Assembly: GCA_937968035.1 (NCBI GenBank) | Contig: CALBTS010000369.1 | Span: 1-14,109, forward strand | Length of the DNA stretch: 14,109 bases | Direction of reading: 5' to 3' | Source of the DNA: an uncultured Methanomethylovorans sp. | GTDB taxonomy: Archaea > Halobacteriota > Methanosarcinia > Methanosarcinales > Methanosarcinaceae | Shown here: positions 6,801 through 14,069 of the stretch, piece after piece | How positions within the stretch are numbered: position 1 is the stretch's first letter | How the letters are laid out: every line of letters starts with the position of its first letter | Notes under the pieces: generated by a model | The model's database searches: none | What the model saw: the letters and a program-made list of their open reading frames with translations, nothing else | What the model was told of the DNA's origin: nothing | Translations under genes and position numbers: made by a program

Positions 6801-6877
6801 GTAGCTCGCATCTGACTAATGATACTTCCTTCCTTCGATCCAATCTACAGAGGAGTATTCTCAAGGATGTGAGCTAC
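6801..6877 (+). repeat. 12-bp inverted repeat with a 53-base loop
   Basis: GTAGCTCGCATC (6801-6812) pairs with GATGTGAGCTAC (6866-6877), eleven Watson-Crick pairs and one G-U in RNA. Inside it, ATACTTCC (6822-6829) can pair with GGAGTAT (6852-6858) with one bulged base, so the whole 77 bases can fold into one structure. A plus-strand TATA-like ATTATATA ends at 6800, directly at its left arm. It may be a regulatory site for the divergent promoters or a small RNA; nothing in it looks coding. Confidence 0.35.
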
Positions 6878-6912
6878 ATTCCTTATGTGTTTTCTGCATC
6901 AATAGAAAACCT

Positions 6913-6920
6913 TAATATAT
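6913..6920 (+). promoter_or_regulatory. pdaD: TATA box of pdaD, leaderless arrangement
   Basis: TAATATAT is centred about 25 bases before the ATG at 6942, the distance from TATA box to transcription start in archaea. There is no ribosome binding site before that ATG. Both facts fit a leaderless mRNA that begins at the start codon. Confidence 0.45.
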
Positions 6921-6941
6921 CAAGTTGTGTTTGAAAAGAGT

Positions 6942-7490
6942 ATGATACCAACAAAAGCTTTCATGGTTAAAGGCGCTGGTGTTCATAAAGACAAACTCGC
7001 ATCTTTTGAATTGGCCTTAAGGAATGCAGGTATAGAGAAATATAACCTTGTATCTGTTTCAAGTATATTGCCTCCTAATTGTAAGATCGTAAAAAAGGAG
7101 GAAGGTCTGCCTGAATTAAAACCAGGGGCTATTGTTCATTGTGTCCTTGCAAGGAATCAGACGAATGAGCCCCATCGCCTGATGGCGGCTGCCATCGGTA
7201 CTGCCATACCGGTAGCTGCAAAGGAACAATATGGATATATTTCAGAACATCATTCCTTCGGAGAAGATGAGATAACTGCAGGAGAATATGCAGAGGACCT
7301 TGCTGCAACCATGCTGGCAACAACACTCGGTATTGAGTTTAACGTCGAGTCCGCATGGCATGAGAGAGAACAGGTTTACAAAGCAAGCGGTCATATATTT
7401 GATTCACTTCATATTTGTCAGTGTGCAAAAGGCGATAAAGACGGTAAATGGACTACAGTAGTGGCTGCAATGGTGTTTGTCATACCATAA
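6942..7490 (+). CDS. pdaD: Pyruvoyl-dependent arginine decarboxylase
   Basis: The enzyme converts arginine to agmatine and CO2, the first step of polyamine synthesis in many methanogens. It is made as a proenzyme that cleaves itself at a Ser-Ser bond, and the second serine becomes the pyruvoyl cofactor. That site is SVSSILPP, cleaving between Ser40 and Ser41. The family's catalytic glutamate fits Glu102 in YGYISEHHSFG. GAGVHKDKLASFELALRNAGIEKYNLVS and the AEDLAATMLATTLGIEF segment are typical of the Methanosarcina type. The protein is 182 aa from the ATG at 6942, whose MIPTKAFMVKG matches the family's usual start as I remember it. A GTG at 6927 would add five residues and has no better signal. 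It stands alone, divergent from the PAS/GAF gene and followed by a T-run terminator. Confidence 0.94.
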   Translation: MIPTKAFMVKGAGVHKDKLASFELALRNAGIEKYNLVSVSSILPPNCKIVKKEEGLPELKPGAIVHCVLARNQTNEPHRLMAAAIGTAIPVAAKEQYGYISEHHSFGEDEITAGEYAEDLAATMLATTLGIEFNVESAWHEREQVYKASGHIFDSLHICQCAKGDKDGKWTTVVAAMVFVIP

Positions 7491-7507
7491 ATGTAGCTAT
7501 CTTTACT

Positions 7508-7523
7508 CTCTTTTTTTATTTTG
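7508..7523 (+). terminator. T-run terminator after pdaD
   Basis: CTCTTTTTTTATTTTG begins 18 bases after the pdaD stop codon. Oligo-U tracts like this terminate archaeal RNA polymerase. No hairpin is evident in front of it. Confidence 0.55.
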
Positions 7524-7550
7524 ATCATCCATTTGTTTTGTTTGCATAGA

Positions 7551-7558
7551 GTTTTATA
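7551..7558 (+). promoter_or_regulatory. TATA-like box of the sensor histidine kinase gene
   Basis: GTTTTATA is centred about 28 bases before the ATG at 7583, and no ribosome binding site precedes that ATG. A leaderless transcript is plausible. A second AT-rich stretch (TTATAATA, 7571-7578) is too close to the start to serve as its TATA box. Confidence 0.35.
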
Positions 7559-7582
7559 GTGCTTTCTTAATTATAATATTTG

Positions 7583-9520
7583 ATGCGTTCACATTTCTAC
7601 GAGTTTGCCGCCAGAAACCGATGGACTCTAATGGTTGCTTTAATTCTCATCATATTCATAGCCCTTGCATCTTATTCCATAGAGGAGGACAGAAAGGATA
7701 TCACTGCAAGCATGGAATACAAAACAAAGATAGAAACCCTGCATATCAGTATGAACCTCAGTTCAGAGCTTGGTGAAGTAACCCGTGAACTTTTGACAAT
7801 ATATGACATTAAGAAAAGTTCTCCACCACAGGACCAGGATGAGTTCTCTTATAAAACCGAACCATTGCTCCGCAGGAATGCATTCCTTTCTTCTGTATAT
7901 TATATTGATACAGAGCAAGATCTGGTCCTGAAAGCACCAGAAGATAGCAATTCTTCGCCAGCTGCATATGAAGACAACAATTCGATATTGGAAATAGCAA
8001 TGATCGTTGCTGATCATACGCAGAAGCCATACCTTTCAAGGCCGTATGAGATCACACCAGGTAATTATGGGTATTCTTTAATGGTGCCGTATGGGAATCA
8101 TTCTTTTTTCCAGCTCATTTTTACATGTGAAGATGTCTTTGCACAGGATACTAGCTTCAGACTGGATAATGAGCTATTGATACAGGTAATGGATGACCAG
8201 AAAGTTGTTTACACTTCAGAGGCTTATGAATTGGAGCTGTCCCGATCAGATAGGTTCCTAACGACTTCCAGAATAAAGCTCTATAACAGAGAAATAGCGC
8301 TGGAAACCTTGCCATCTGATGCCATGTTGAGCACACATATGGAACTGTGGGAAACGTTCGGACATGGAAGCCTCTATCTTATTTTACTTATTCTTTTACT
8401 AATCATACTTTTCCAGATGTTCGATATAAGTGAACGTAAGGAACACGAACGAAAACTGGAACTGTCTGAAAAGAAGTTTAGATCGATATTCAATAATGTC
8501 AATGATGCTATATATATAAATGATCTCAAAGGAAATTTCCTGGAGGTCAATAATGTATTATGTGATACTCTGGGTTATTCTAAGGAAGAACTACTCAAAA
8601 TGCAGCGATGGGAGATCATGCTTCATCAGTCCCCCAGAAAAACAGAAAAAAGAATTAATGCAGTTCTTAAGCGTACAGAAGTGTTTTCCGAGACTGTGCA
8701 CGTTGCACGAGATGGTACTCTTATCCCTGTAGAACTGAGCAGCCGTCTAATTGATTATGAAGGCCAGCAAGCTGTAATAAGTATTGCAAGGGACCTGTCG
8801 GAAAGTAAAAGGGCTGAAATGCTGCGCAAATCCAATGAAGAACTAATGCAGTTAACTAGAATGAAGGACCTTTTCACCGACATACTCCGGCATGATCTGC
8901 TTGGCCCTGCATCTGTTATGAAGGGGTACACTGAGTTTCTGCTGGACACTACTGAAGACAGCGAAAAGAAACAAGTGCTTGAGAAGATGTATCAGAATAA
9001 TCGTAAGCTTATTGAAATGATAGATAATGCCGCAAAACTTGCAAAGTTCGAGAGCATTGAAGAACTTGATTTTAAGACAGTTGATCTGTTCCCGTTGTTG
9101 ATGTCAGTAGTAGATAGCTATCAGCCACAGTTACAGGTGAAGGGCATTTTATTGAAAGTCCCTCTGGAAAAAGAATATAACTCTTTGATCAACCCTATAA
9201 TTACAGAAGTGTTCTCCAACATACTCTCCAATGCTATCAAATATAGTCCTCTCGGCAGCGAGATCCTGATCGGCATAGAAGATGAGACAACGAACTGGAA
9301 AATACTTGTGACAGATTCAGGAGAAGGTGTGGAAGCAGATGACAGGGAACAGATATTTGATCGTTTCAGCAGGGCTCACAAAGGAGGGGTAAAGGGAAGC
9401 GGTTTGGGTTTAGCCATCGCAAAAAGAATAATTGACCTTCACGGTGGAAGCATCGGTGTCACCAGTAACCCGGCTGGCAAAGGGAGCGTTTTCTGGTTCT
9501 CCATAAAGAAAGGAGTATGA
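7583..9520 (+). CDS. Membrane-bound PAS sensor histidine kinase
   Basis: The protein has 645 aa. A first membrane helix lies at about 14-32, an extracytoplasmic sensor domain at about 33-262, and a second helix at about 263-280. Then come a PAS domain (290-408, ending with ARDLSESKRAE) and a complete kinase core. The phosphorylated histidine is His437 in DILRHDLLGPAS. The ATP-binding half has the N box (Asn546 and Asn550 in FSNILSNAIKYS), the G1 box DSGEGV (from Asp578), an F box (IFDRFSRAH) and the G2 box GSGLGLAIAKR (from 605). It senses an external signal that cannot be named. No response regulator is adjacent, as is common for archaeal kinases. The start is the ATG at 7583; the TTG immediately before it adds one residue and is not needed. 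It converges on a small gene, with only 12 bases between the stop codons. Confidence 0.93.
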   Translation: MRSHFYEFAARNRWTLMVALILIIFIALASYSIEEDRKDITASMEYKTKIETLHISMNLSSELGEVTRELLTIYDIKKSSPPQDQDEFSYKTEPLLRRNAFLSSVYYIDTEQDLVLKAPEDSNSSPAAYEDNNSILEIAMIVADHTQKPYLSRPYEITPGNYGYSLMVPYGNHSFFQLIFTCEDVFAQDTSFRLDNELLIQVMDDQKVVYTSEAYELELSRSDRFLTTSRIKLYNREIALETLPSDAMLSTHMELWETFGHGSLYLILLILLLIILFQMFDISERKEHERKLELSEKKFRSIFNNVNDAIYINDLKGNFLEVNNVLCDTLGYSKEELLKMQRWEIMLHQSPRKTEKRINAVLKRTEVFSETVHVARDGTLIPVELSSRLIDYEGQQAVISIARDLSESKRAEMLRKSNEELMQLTRMKDLFTDILRHDLLGPASVMKGYTEFLLDTTEDSEKKQVLEKMYQNNRKLIEMIDNAAKLAKFESIEELDFKTVDLFPLLMSVVDSYQPQLQVKGILLKVPLEKEYNSLINPIITEVFSNILSNAIKYSPLGSEILIGIEDETTNWKILVTDSGEGVEADDREQIFDRFSRAHKGGVKGSGLGLAIAKRIIDLHGGSIGVTSNPAGKGSVFWFSIKKGV

Positions 9521-9532
9521 TCTCCTAAAAGA

Positions 9533-9736
9533 TCAGTTCTTTTTCTTCTTTTCCGACTGGATCGCAGATCCCTTTGAGCCGGCACACCAGTCATCTATCT
9601 CTACATCAGCTATGCTTTTGGGATCTGATGTATGGGATGGGAGTTCGCACCAGGCATCTATCTCTTCTTCCATCGTAAGAACTGTAATGTCTTTTTCCTT
9701 TTCAGCCGTATTTTTTATTTTTTTAGAGGTGGCCAT
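9533..9736 (-). CDS. Small hydrophilic protein with a duplicated EIDxWC motif, unknown function
   Basis: A 67-aa protein is encoded, with GGGTG five to six bases before the ATG, a good archaeal ribosome binding site. EIDAWC (25-30) and EIDDWC (46-51) repeat 21 residues apart and hold the only two cysteines and two tryptophans. Both ends are lysine-rich (MATSKKIKNTAEKEK and SEKKKKN) and the middle is acidic. There is no signal peptide or membrane helix. On the minus strand TTTAAATAAG at 9781-9790 could be its TATA box. The two Trp-Cys motifs might bind a metal, form a disulfide or dock to a partner, but I do not recognise the family. The clear ribosome binding site and internal duplication argue that it is real. 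Confidence 0.68.
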   Translation of the reverse strand: MATSKKIKNTAEKEKDITVLTMEEEIDAWCELPSHTSDPKSIADVEIDDWCAGSKGSAIQSEKKKKN

Positions 9737-9780
9737 TGTTTCACCCTTTCACTAATACTTAATGATAGGATGGGATATTG

Positions 9781-9790
9781 CTTATTTAAA
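9781..9790 (-). promoter_or_regulatory. TATA-like box of the small EIDxWC gene
   Basis: On the minus strand this reads TTTAAATAAG, about 45-54 bases before the ATG at 9736. A transcript from it would start near 9759 and have a leader of about 22 bases that includes the GGGTG ribosome binding site. Confidence 0.35.
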
Positions 9791-9869
9791 GATGATGTAT
9801 CTCAGGCTCTGTAAAAATGTCATGCTCGGTTATTTGTCAATGGCCATCCCATTATATTAATATTTGACA

Positions 9870-10565
9870 TTAGATATTCTCCAATTTTTCCATATCCAAC
9901 AATCCGTCCTTGACCCAGATTATCCGGTCTGCCTTCTCACCTTCATCTTTCTCATGTGTGACCATTACTATAGTTTGCCCGATCTCCTTATTGAATTTCC
10001 TGAACAGGTTGATAACATCCTCTGAAGATGCAGAATCAAGATTAGCCGTTGGCTCGTCTGCAAAAAGGATCTTTGGTTTATTGACCAATGCTCTTGCAAT
10101 GGATACTCTCTGCTGTTGTCCCCCGGAAAGCTCGGAAGGGTAATGATACATCCTGTCTTCTAATCCCACTGCAGCAAGTATTTCCTCTGCCATTTTCTCA
10201 TACTCTTCTCTTTTCAGATTTCTTGCCATTGCCGTGATATAGACATTTTCAATAGCTGTAAGTTCTGGTATCAGGTTATATGACTGAAAAACATAACCTA
10301 ATTCGTGGAGTCTGAATCTGGTCCTCTCTTTTTCAGAAATATTGATGACATCGCTTCCACCTATAGTTATACTTCCTTTTGTAGGCTTATCCAGAAGTCC
10401 AAGTTGATGCAACAAAGTACTCTTGCCGCTTCCGCTCTTTCCCATGATGGCAACGAACTCACCCTCGTTTATTTCAACACTTATATCTCTGAGGGCATAT
10501 GTCTTAACAACACCTGTAATATAAAACCTTTCGAGATTCTTGGTCTTGATTATCGCCCTTTCCAT
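9870..10565 (-). CDS. ABC transporter ATP-binding protein, LolD/MacB type
   Basis: This is the ATPase of the exporter-like ABC system with the permease gene upstream. The 231-aa protein contains Walker A (GKSGSGKST, about 42-50), a Q-loop (GYVFQSYNLIPELTAIENV), the signature LSGGQQQR (146-153), Walker B (ILFADEP, 166-172) and the H-loop His204 (VTHEKDE). The length and the SYNLIPELTAIENV stretch are typical of the LolD/MacB/FtsE branch (COG1136), whose members drive membrane-anchored substrate extraction or mechanical transmission rather than import. I chose the ATG at 10565 because GGAGG ends six bases before it. The ATG at 10571 directly abuts that site. The ribosome binding site lies in the last codons of the permease gene, and the permease stop codon falls two bases before this start, so translation is coupled. 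Confidence 0.94.
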   Translation of the reverse strand: MERAIIKTKNLERFYITGVVKTYALRDISVEINEGEFVAIMGKSGSGKSTLLHQLGLLDKPTKGSITIGGSDVINISEKERTRFRLHELGYVFQSYNLIPELTAIENVYITAMARNLKREEYEKMAEEILAAVGLEDRMYHYPSELSGGQQQRVSIARALVNKPKILFADEPTANLDSASSEDVINLFRKFNKEIGQTIVMVTHEKDEGEKADRIIWVKDGLLDMEKLENI

Positions 10566-10567
10566 CT

Positions 10568-11770
10568 TCATCCTCCGAATATTGCATCCAGTATATTTTC
10601 ATCAGCTGCTTTTCTGGACGGGAAAAAACCAGCAACTATCGATGCCAGTATAAGTGTGGCACTGGTTGTCATAAGTCTCTCTGTGGTGAGGATCGGGATC
10701 ACCGGACCGATAGGCATGCTAAGTGGGTGTATCGACAGAAGTAAGAGTAACAGTTTCATTATTATATTTCCTATTATGACCCCGGTGATTCCATAGGCCA
10801 ATGACTGCAGGACATACGAACCCAGGATTATTTGCTTTTTAATGCCCACTGCCTTAAGTATACCTATCTGTTTTCTTTTGTTCGTGACATTGATAAATAT
10901 AATTATATATATCGTTGCAAAAGCAGTTAGAAGTCCTATAGTGCCTGTTATCTGATTTGTGATCTGAAGACTTCCCACAAACTGATTTACAGCTCCCATC
11001 TTTGTCTGCCATTTATTTATTTGCTCACTAACCCCAAGATCAATGATCCTTTCTGTATAGGATTCTTCCAAGCCCCTTTGAGGAAGTGCTATAAGAATGT
11101 TAGATGCAATATCTTCCGTGGAATTAAATATCAACTGGTACTGGTCGAAGCTGATTATTATTTTGTCATCAACAAACCGTGATCCTGTTTTATATATACC
11201 CTTTATTCTGTACTCTTTTACGAAACCATTGCTAAAGCTCAATATGATCTTATCGCCCACATCCACATCAAATCTCTTTTGTGTGTCTCCTTCTGCAGCA
11301 TAGGACTTAACCAGATTTGCCCCTATCAGTAATTCATCTGTATCTTTCTTTGAAAGATATTCCCCTGCAATAACACTACTCCAGTAATCTGATACAGCTT
11401 TCTCATTTTCAGGTTCTATAAAGAGAACCGGATTCCCGATTTCTATTGTTTCATATCGTGCTACTGCACTTGCATCAAGTCTTCGTGCAACCCCAACAAC
11501 CCCGGGAATTCGGCGGATGTCTTTTACAAGGTCTCCTGAACCTGAAATATAAAGTTCATCTTCTTGAGGTTCTATCATAAGATGTCCGGTTTGCCCCCGG
11601 ATCATCCCTTCTTCGAATTCATATCCCAGGCCATCAATGATCGAAGCAAAGAAAGTAATGGAGAGAAAACTCATCGCCATCACGGCAACAATAACCATGA
11701 AAGTGATCTTGCTTTTGATGAGGTTCTTGTAAGCTAAAAAAAACATTACTTTAAGATCATTGTTCTCCAT
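10568..11770 (-). CDS. ABC transporter permease, MacB/LolC (FtsX-like) family
   Basis: A 400-aa protein with the four-helix topology of the MacB/LolC family. Helix 1 lies at about 22-46, a large extracytoplasmic domain (MacB periplasmic core type) at about 50-270, and helices 2-4 at about 276-295, 316-345 and 366-384. After helix 2 comes KRKQIGILKAVGIKK, the conserved cytoplasmic coupling segment of FtsX-type permeases, and the end FPSRKAADENILDAI is also typical. The start is the ATG at 11770, with GGAGTG a few bases upstream; it overlaps the end of the upstream surface-protein gene by 14 bases. It lies between the surface protein and the ATPase in one operon. The substrate is unknown; the linked surface protein may be a transported, released or co-functioning component. 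Confidence 0.92.
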   Translation of the reverse strand: MENNDLKVMFFLAYKNLIKSKITFMVIVAVMAMSFLSITFFASIIDGLGYEFEEGMIRGQTGHLMIEPQEDELYISGSGDLVKDIRRIPGVVGVARRLDASAVARYETIEIGNPVLFIEPENEKAVSDYWSSVIAGEYLSKKDTDELLIGANLVKSYAAEGDTQKRFDVDVGDKIILSFSNGFVKEYRIKGIYKTGSRFVDDKIIISFDQYQLIFNSTEDIASNILIALPQRGLEESYTERIIDLGVSEQINKWQTKMGAVNQFVGSLQITNQITGTIGLLTAFATIYIIIFINVTNKRKQIGILKAVGIKKQIILGSYVLQSLAYGITGVIIGNIIMKLLLLLLSIHPLSMPIGPVIPILTTERLMTTSATLILASIVAGFFPSRKAADENILDAIFGG

Positions 11771-12926
11771 TTTCACTCCGCCTTCTCTTATATACAAGAT
11801 AAGCTACTGGTATGGCTATTACAATCAACAGGACAATGGACAGGATAACATTGGTCTTTGGCCTTTCTACTTCCATTGGTATTGACTGCTGGATCTTATG
11901 TGAGCCAAAATCATCGGTGTAATTTATGGTTATGTTAAGATCCTTCTTTCCTGCAGAACCTGGGTCTATATCAAAATAGAAAGGAGAATCATCTTCGCTT
12001 CTGAGCTGTCCAATGAAAGACTTATAGCTTGTATCTTCATTTTCCAGTTCTACAACTACCTGCTCTGCAGCACCATTGCCTGTATTCTCAATGATCCCAG
12101 TAATATGAACTTCGTCGAGGGGAGTGATCTGGGTTGGATTTACCTTTATGCTCTGGATTCCAATATCTGCCCGATTAAGTATATTGATCCCGATATTGTA
12201 GGTTGAAGTATAATTTGAACCCAGTTCATCAATATACTTAAGTGTTATAGGAAATTGATGTGCATCGGGGTTCAGATCATTCTTTGCAATAAAACCACTT
12301 TCTATCTGTGCTGTCTCTGCCGGCATTATCTTCTCGATCAGTTCAATGTTGGACCCAAGGATCAATATACTTTCAGATTCAGAAATGATCTTAACGTTCT
12401 TTGCCATGCCCGTACCAATATTATTCACAGAGAGCTTTAGCGGAAATGTATCTCCTGGAGCAATATTGTCAATAACATCGGCTTTTATTGCAAGGTCCGG
12501 TTTTCCAACTACTTGCACATAAACGTTGTTATCGGAGGAATTAAATATCACATCGTTGAGATAAATATCAAATTCTATCGGATAGATGCCAGATATTGCA
12601 TCCGGATCAACTGTCATATAATAGACATTGTCTACAGATGAGCCTACACTTAATGTCCTTTTGTTCTCTAAATTCTTACTTTCGCTCTTCAGGTAGAAAG
12701 GATATTGCACATCCATTTTAACTGAAAAGTCTTCGATTTTTTCCATGCCTTCATTTGTGACCCGTACCTTAAGAGTGACATCACCCCCCGGCTCTGCTGG
12801 CTGTGGAGTGATTTCTGTGATCGTTATCCCAATTCCGTTGATTTTCGCAGAAGATATGATTGACGTACCAATGATCAGCGATAGGATCAACATAAAGATG
12901 ATAATATTTCGTATGTTTATTTTCAT
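11757..12926 (-). CDS. Cell-surface protein with three CARDB/NEW3-like domains (COG1361-type), membrane anchored
   Basis: The 389-aa product starts with a signal peptide or membrane anchor (about 5-26). Three immunoglobulin-like domains of about 100 aa follow (roughly 31-141, 142-250 and 253-353). Each opens with the pattern seen in archaeal S-layer-related CARDB/NEW3 domains, for example ITPQPAEPGGDVTLKVRVTNEG and VNPTQITPLDEVHITGIIENTGNG. It ends with a membrane helix (about 358-378) and the positive tail YKRRRSENGEQ, so most of the protein faces outward. The ATG at 12926 has AGGGTG six bases upstream and begins the hydrophobic signal; longer in-frame starts would place about 46 unlike residues before it. 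It is the first gene of an operon with a MacB-like permease and ATPase, and its end overlaps the permease by 14 bases. It may act with the transporter at the cell envelope, as inferred from linkage. Confidence 0.87.
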   Translation of the reverse strand: MKINIRNIIIFMLILSLIIGTSIISSAKINGIGITITEITPQPAEPGGDVTLKVRVTNEGMEKIEDFSVKMDVQYPFYLKSESKNLENKRTLSVGSSVDNVYYMTVDPDAISGIYPIEFDIYLNDVIFNSSDNNVYVQVVGKPDLAIKADVIDNIAPGDTFPLKLSVNNIGTGMAKNVKIISESESILILGSNIELIEKIMPAETAQIESGFIAKNDLNPDAHQFPITLKYIDELGSNYTSTYNIGINILNRADIGIQSIKVNPTQITPLDEVHITGIIENTGNGAAEQVVVELENEDTSYKSFIGQLRSEDDSPFYFDIDPGSAGKKDLNITINYTDDFGSHKIQQSIPMEVERPKTNVILSIVLLIVIAIPVAYLVYKRRRSENGEQ

Positions 12927-12968
12927 GAGGGACACCCTATTGTTTGATAATATTTTGTAAATGCCTTT

Positions 12969-12993
12969 TTGTGTAGGATATTTCACTACACAA
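12969..12993. promoter_or_regulatory. Inverted repeat, candidate operator in the divergent promoter
   Basis: TTGTGTAG (12969-12976) and CTACACAA (12986-12993) form a perfect 8-bp inverted repeat around a nine-base spacer. It lies immediately upstream of the TATA box of the TrmB-like gene and about 43 bases upstream of the surface-protein start. A dimeric regulator bound here could affect both genes. Confidence 0.5.
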
Positions 12994-12994
12994 T

Positions 12995-13003
12995 AATTAT
13001 AAA
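12995..13003 (+). promoter_or_regulatory. TATA box of the TrmB-family regulator gene
   Basis: AATTATAAA is centred about 26 bases before the ATG at 13025. There is no ribosome binding site before that ATG, so a leaderless mRNA starting at the ATG is likely. Confidence 0.5.
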
Positions 13004-13020
13004 CAACTAAGTAGTTGTTT
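13001..13020. promoter_or_regulatory. Perfect palindrome between TATA box and start of the regulator gene
   Basis: AAACAACTA and TAGTTGTTT form a perfect 9-bp inverted repeat separated by AG. It begins at the end of the TATA box and stops four bases before the ATG at 13025. A protein bound here would block RNA polymerase recruitment, which is the classic site for autorepression in archaea. The TrmB-family protein encoded next to it is the obvious candidate; this is inference. Confidence 0.6.
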
Positions 13021-13024
13021 GTAT

Positions 13025-13909
13025 ATGGGATTTTCACTCCATAATAAACCTCAAAGTAGTTCAACGCCGGAATGTGAACAGTTGTTAAGGAATATAGGAT
13101 TCAATAAGTATGAGGCATCTGCCTATTTGACTCTCTTAGAAGAAGGATTTACAGATGCGAGTCTGCTTTCGAAAAGGTCAAAAATACCAACTGGCAAGAT
13201 TTATTCAGTGCTTGATAATCTGGAAAACATCGGATTTATCGAAGTCCAGCATTCTAGACCAAAAAAATATCGTGCAATAGAAGCAAGCATAGCTTTTGAA
13301 AAATATTTCACATTAAAGGAAAATGAGATTCAAAGAGAGCTGAGTACACTGAGAAAAACAGTAGATGATCTTAAAAAAGCTTTATCGAATTATAGTACGC
13401 AGGGGGAGAAAGAAAAACATTTCTGGTCGGCTGCAATGGGAGACCAAGAGGTCATGAAAATGATCAAAAATGTTTACCATGAAGCTAAAAGTGAAATTTG
13501 TGTTGTTGTTCCAGGGAATATAAGATCAATGGAACCAAATCAATTCAAGGATATGTTTACTTCAATGTTCCATGACACTCTTCTTCCGTTAGTGAAAGAA
13601 GGAATTAGAATAAGAATGATCGATCCAAACCCAGCGCTTTCTGAAGCTCTGAGGGAATGGTATGATTCTACAGAAGATAAAGTATCAATACAAAATCTAT
13701 CGGAACATCTGGAAGTAAAGGCTCTGGATACTCCAAACAGGTTTATACTGATCGACCTGGATCTGGTCATATTGGAAATCAATGATCCGCTTTCTGCAGA
13801 CAAGATTTATGGCATGGTCAAAATATATGACCGAGAATTGGCAAATGAACTACATACAAAATTCGAAGAATTTTGGCAAAAGGGCAAGAATCAACTGTCT
13901 TATGGTTAA
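13025..13909 (+). CDS. TrmB-family transcriptional regulator
   Basis: A 294-aa protein. Residues about 15-88 are a winged helix-turn-helix of the TrmB type (LLRNIGFNKYEASAYLTLLE, then IPTGKIYSVLDNLENIGFI as the recognition region, then a wing with RPKKYRAIE). A short coiled-coil linker follows (about 95-125). The C-terminal part (about 130-290), with KSEICVVVPGNI, RIRMIDPN and RFILIDLDLVI, resembles the effector and dimerisation part of TrmB-like proteins. The effector cannot be named; classical TrmB proteins bind sugars, but methanogen members often control other functions. The ATG at 13025 is preferred over a TTG at 13019 because of the TATA spacing. It is divergent from the surface-protein/ABC operon with about 98 bp between starts, containing two inverted repeats, so it likely controls itself and that operon. 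Confidence 0.9.
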   Translation: MGFSLHNKPQSSSTPECEQLLRNIGFNKYEASAYLTLLEEGFTDASLLSKRSKIPTGKIYSVLDNLENIGFIEVQHSRPKKYRAIEASIAFEKYFTLKENEIQRELSTLRKTVDDLKKALSNYSTQGEKEKHFWSAAMGDQEVMKMIKNVYHEAKSEICVVVPGNIRSMEPNQFKDMFTSMFHDTLLPLVKEGIRIRMIDPNPALSEALREWYDSTEDKVSIQNLSEHLEVKALDTPNRFILIDLDLVILEINDPLSADKIYGMVKIYDRELANELHTKFEEFWQKGKNQLSYG

Positions 13910-14057
13910 ATAATGCCTTTTCCTCTATTAAACACTCAGTCCTTCGGATATGCCCACGACGTTCTCCGCAAGGGTATGATTTTTCTGAAGATCCAAATAG
14001 AGAGATCAGCCGGGTAATTAATGACAGGCGTGAAAGATCAAAGTCATATTCGATTCT

Positions 14058-14069
14058 CTTTATATAAGC
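14058..14069 (+). promoter_or_regulatory. TATA box, probable promoter of a gene beyond the window
   Basis: CTTTATATAAGC is a strong archaeal TATA sequence. Transcription would begin near 14090, and AGGTGATCACA at the very end of the window includes a possible ribosome binding site. No coding start is visible before the edge. The rest of 13910-14057 shows no gene that I can support. Confidence 0.4.

Larger units (their letters stand above)
6618..6941. other. Divergent intergenic region between the PAS/GAF gene and pdaD
   Basis: No gene is seen. On the minus strand AATTTATAGA (6690-6699) would start transcription near 6668, just inside the ATG at 6674. This favours one of the later starts of the PAS/GAF gene. 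On the plus strand there are TATA-like sequences at 6793-6800 and 6913-6920. A 12-bp inverted repeat spans 6801-6877 and is listed separately. Confidence 0.5.

Noticed and set aside
9511..9526. AGGAG/CTCCT hairpin at the end of the histidine kinase gene as a terminator
   Set aside because: Only five base pairs, it includes the stop codon, and no U tract follows.
10305..10796. Plus-strand open frame opposite the ABC ATPase/permease junction (163 aa)
   Set aside because: Antisense to two clear genes and without a recognisable motif.
13873..14067. Plus-strand 64-aa open frame overlapping the end of the TrmB-family gene
   Set aside because: It starts inside a certain gene, has no ribosome binding site and continues into a region that looks like intergenic DNA with a promoter.
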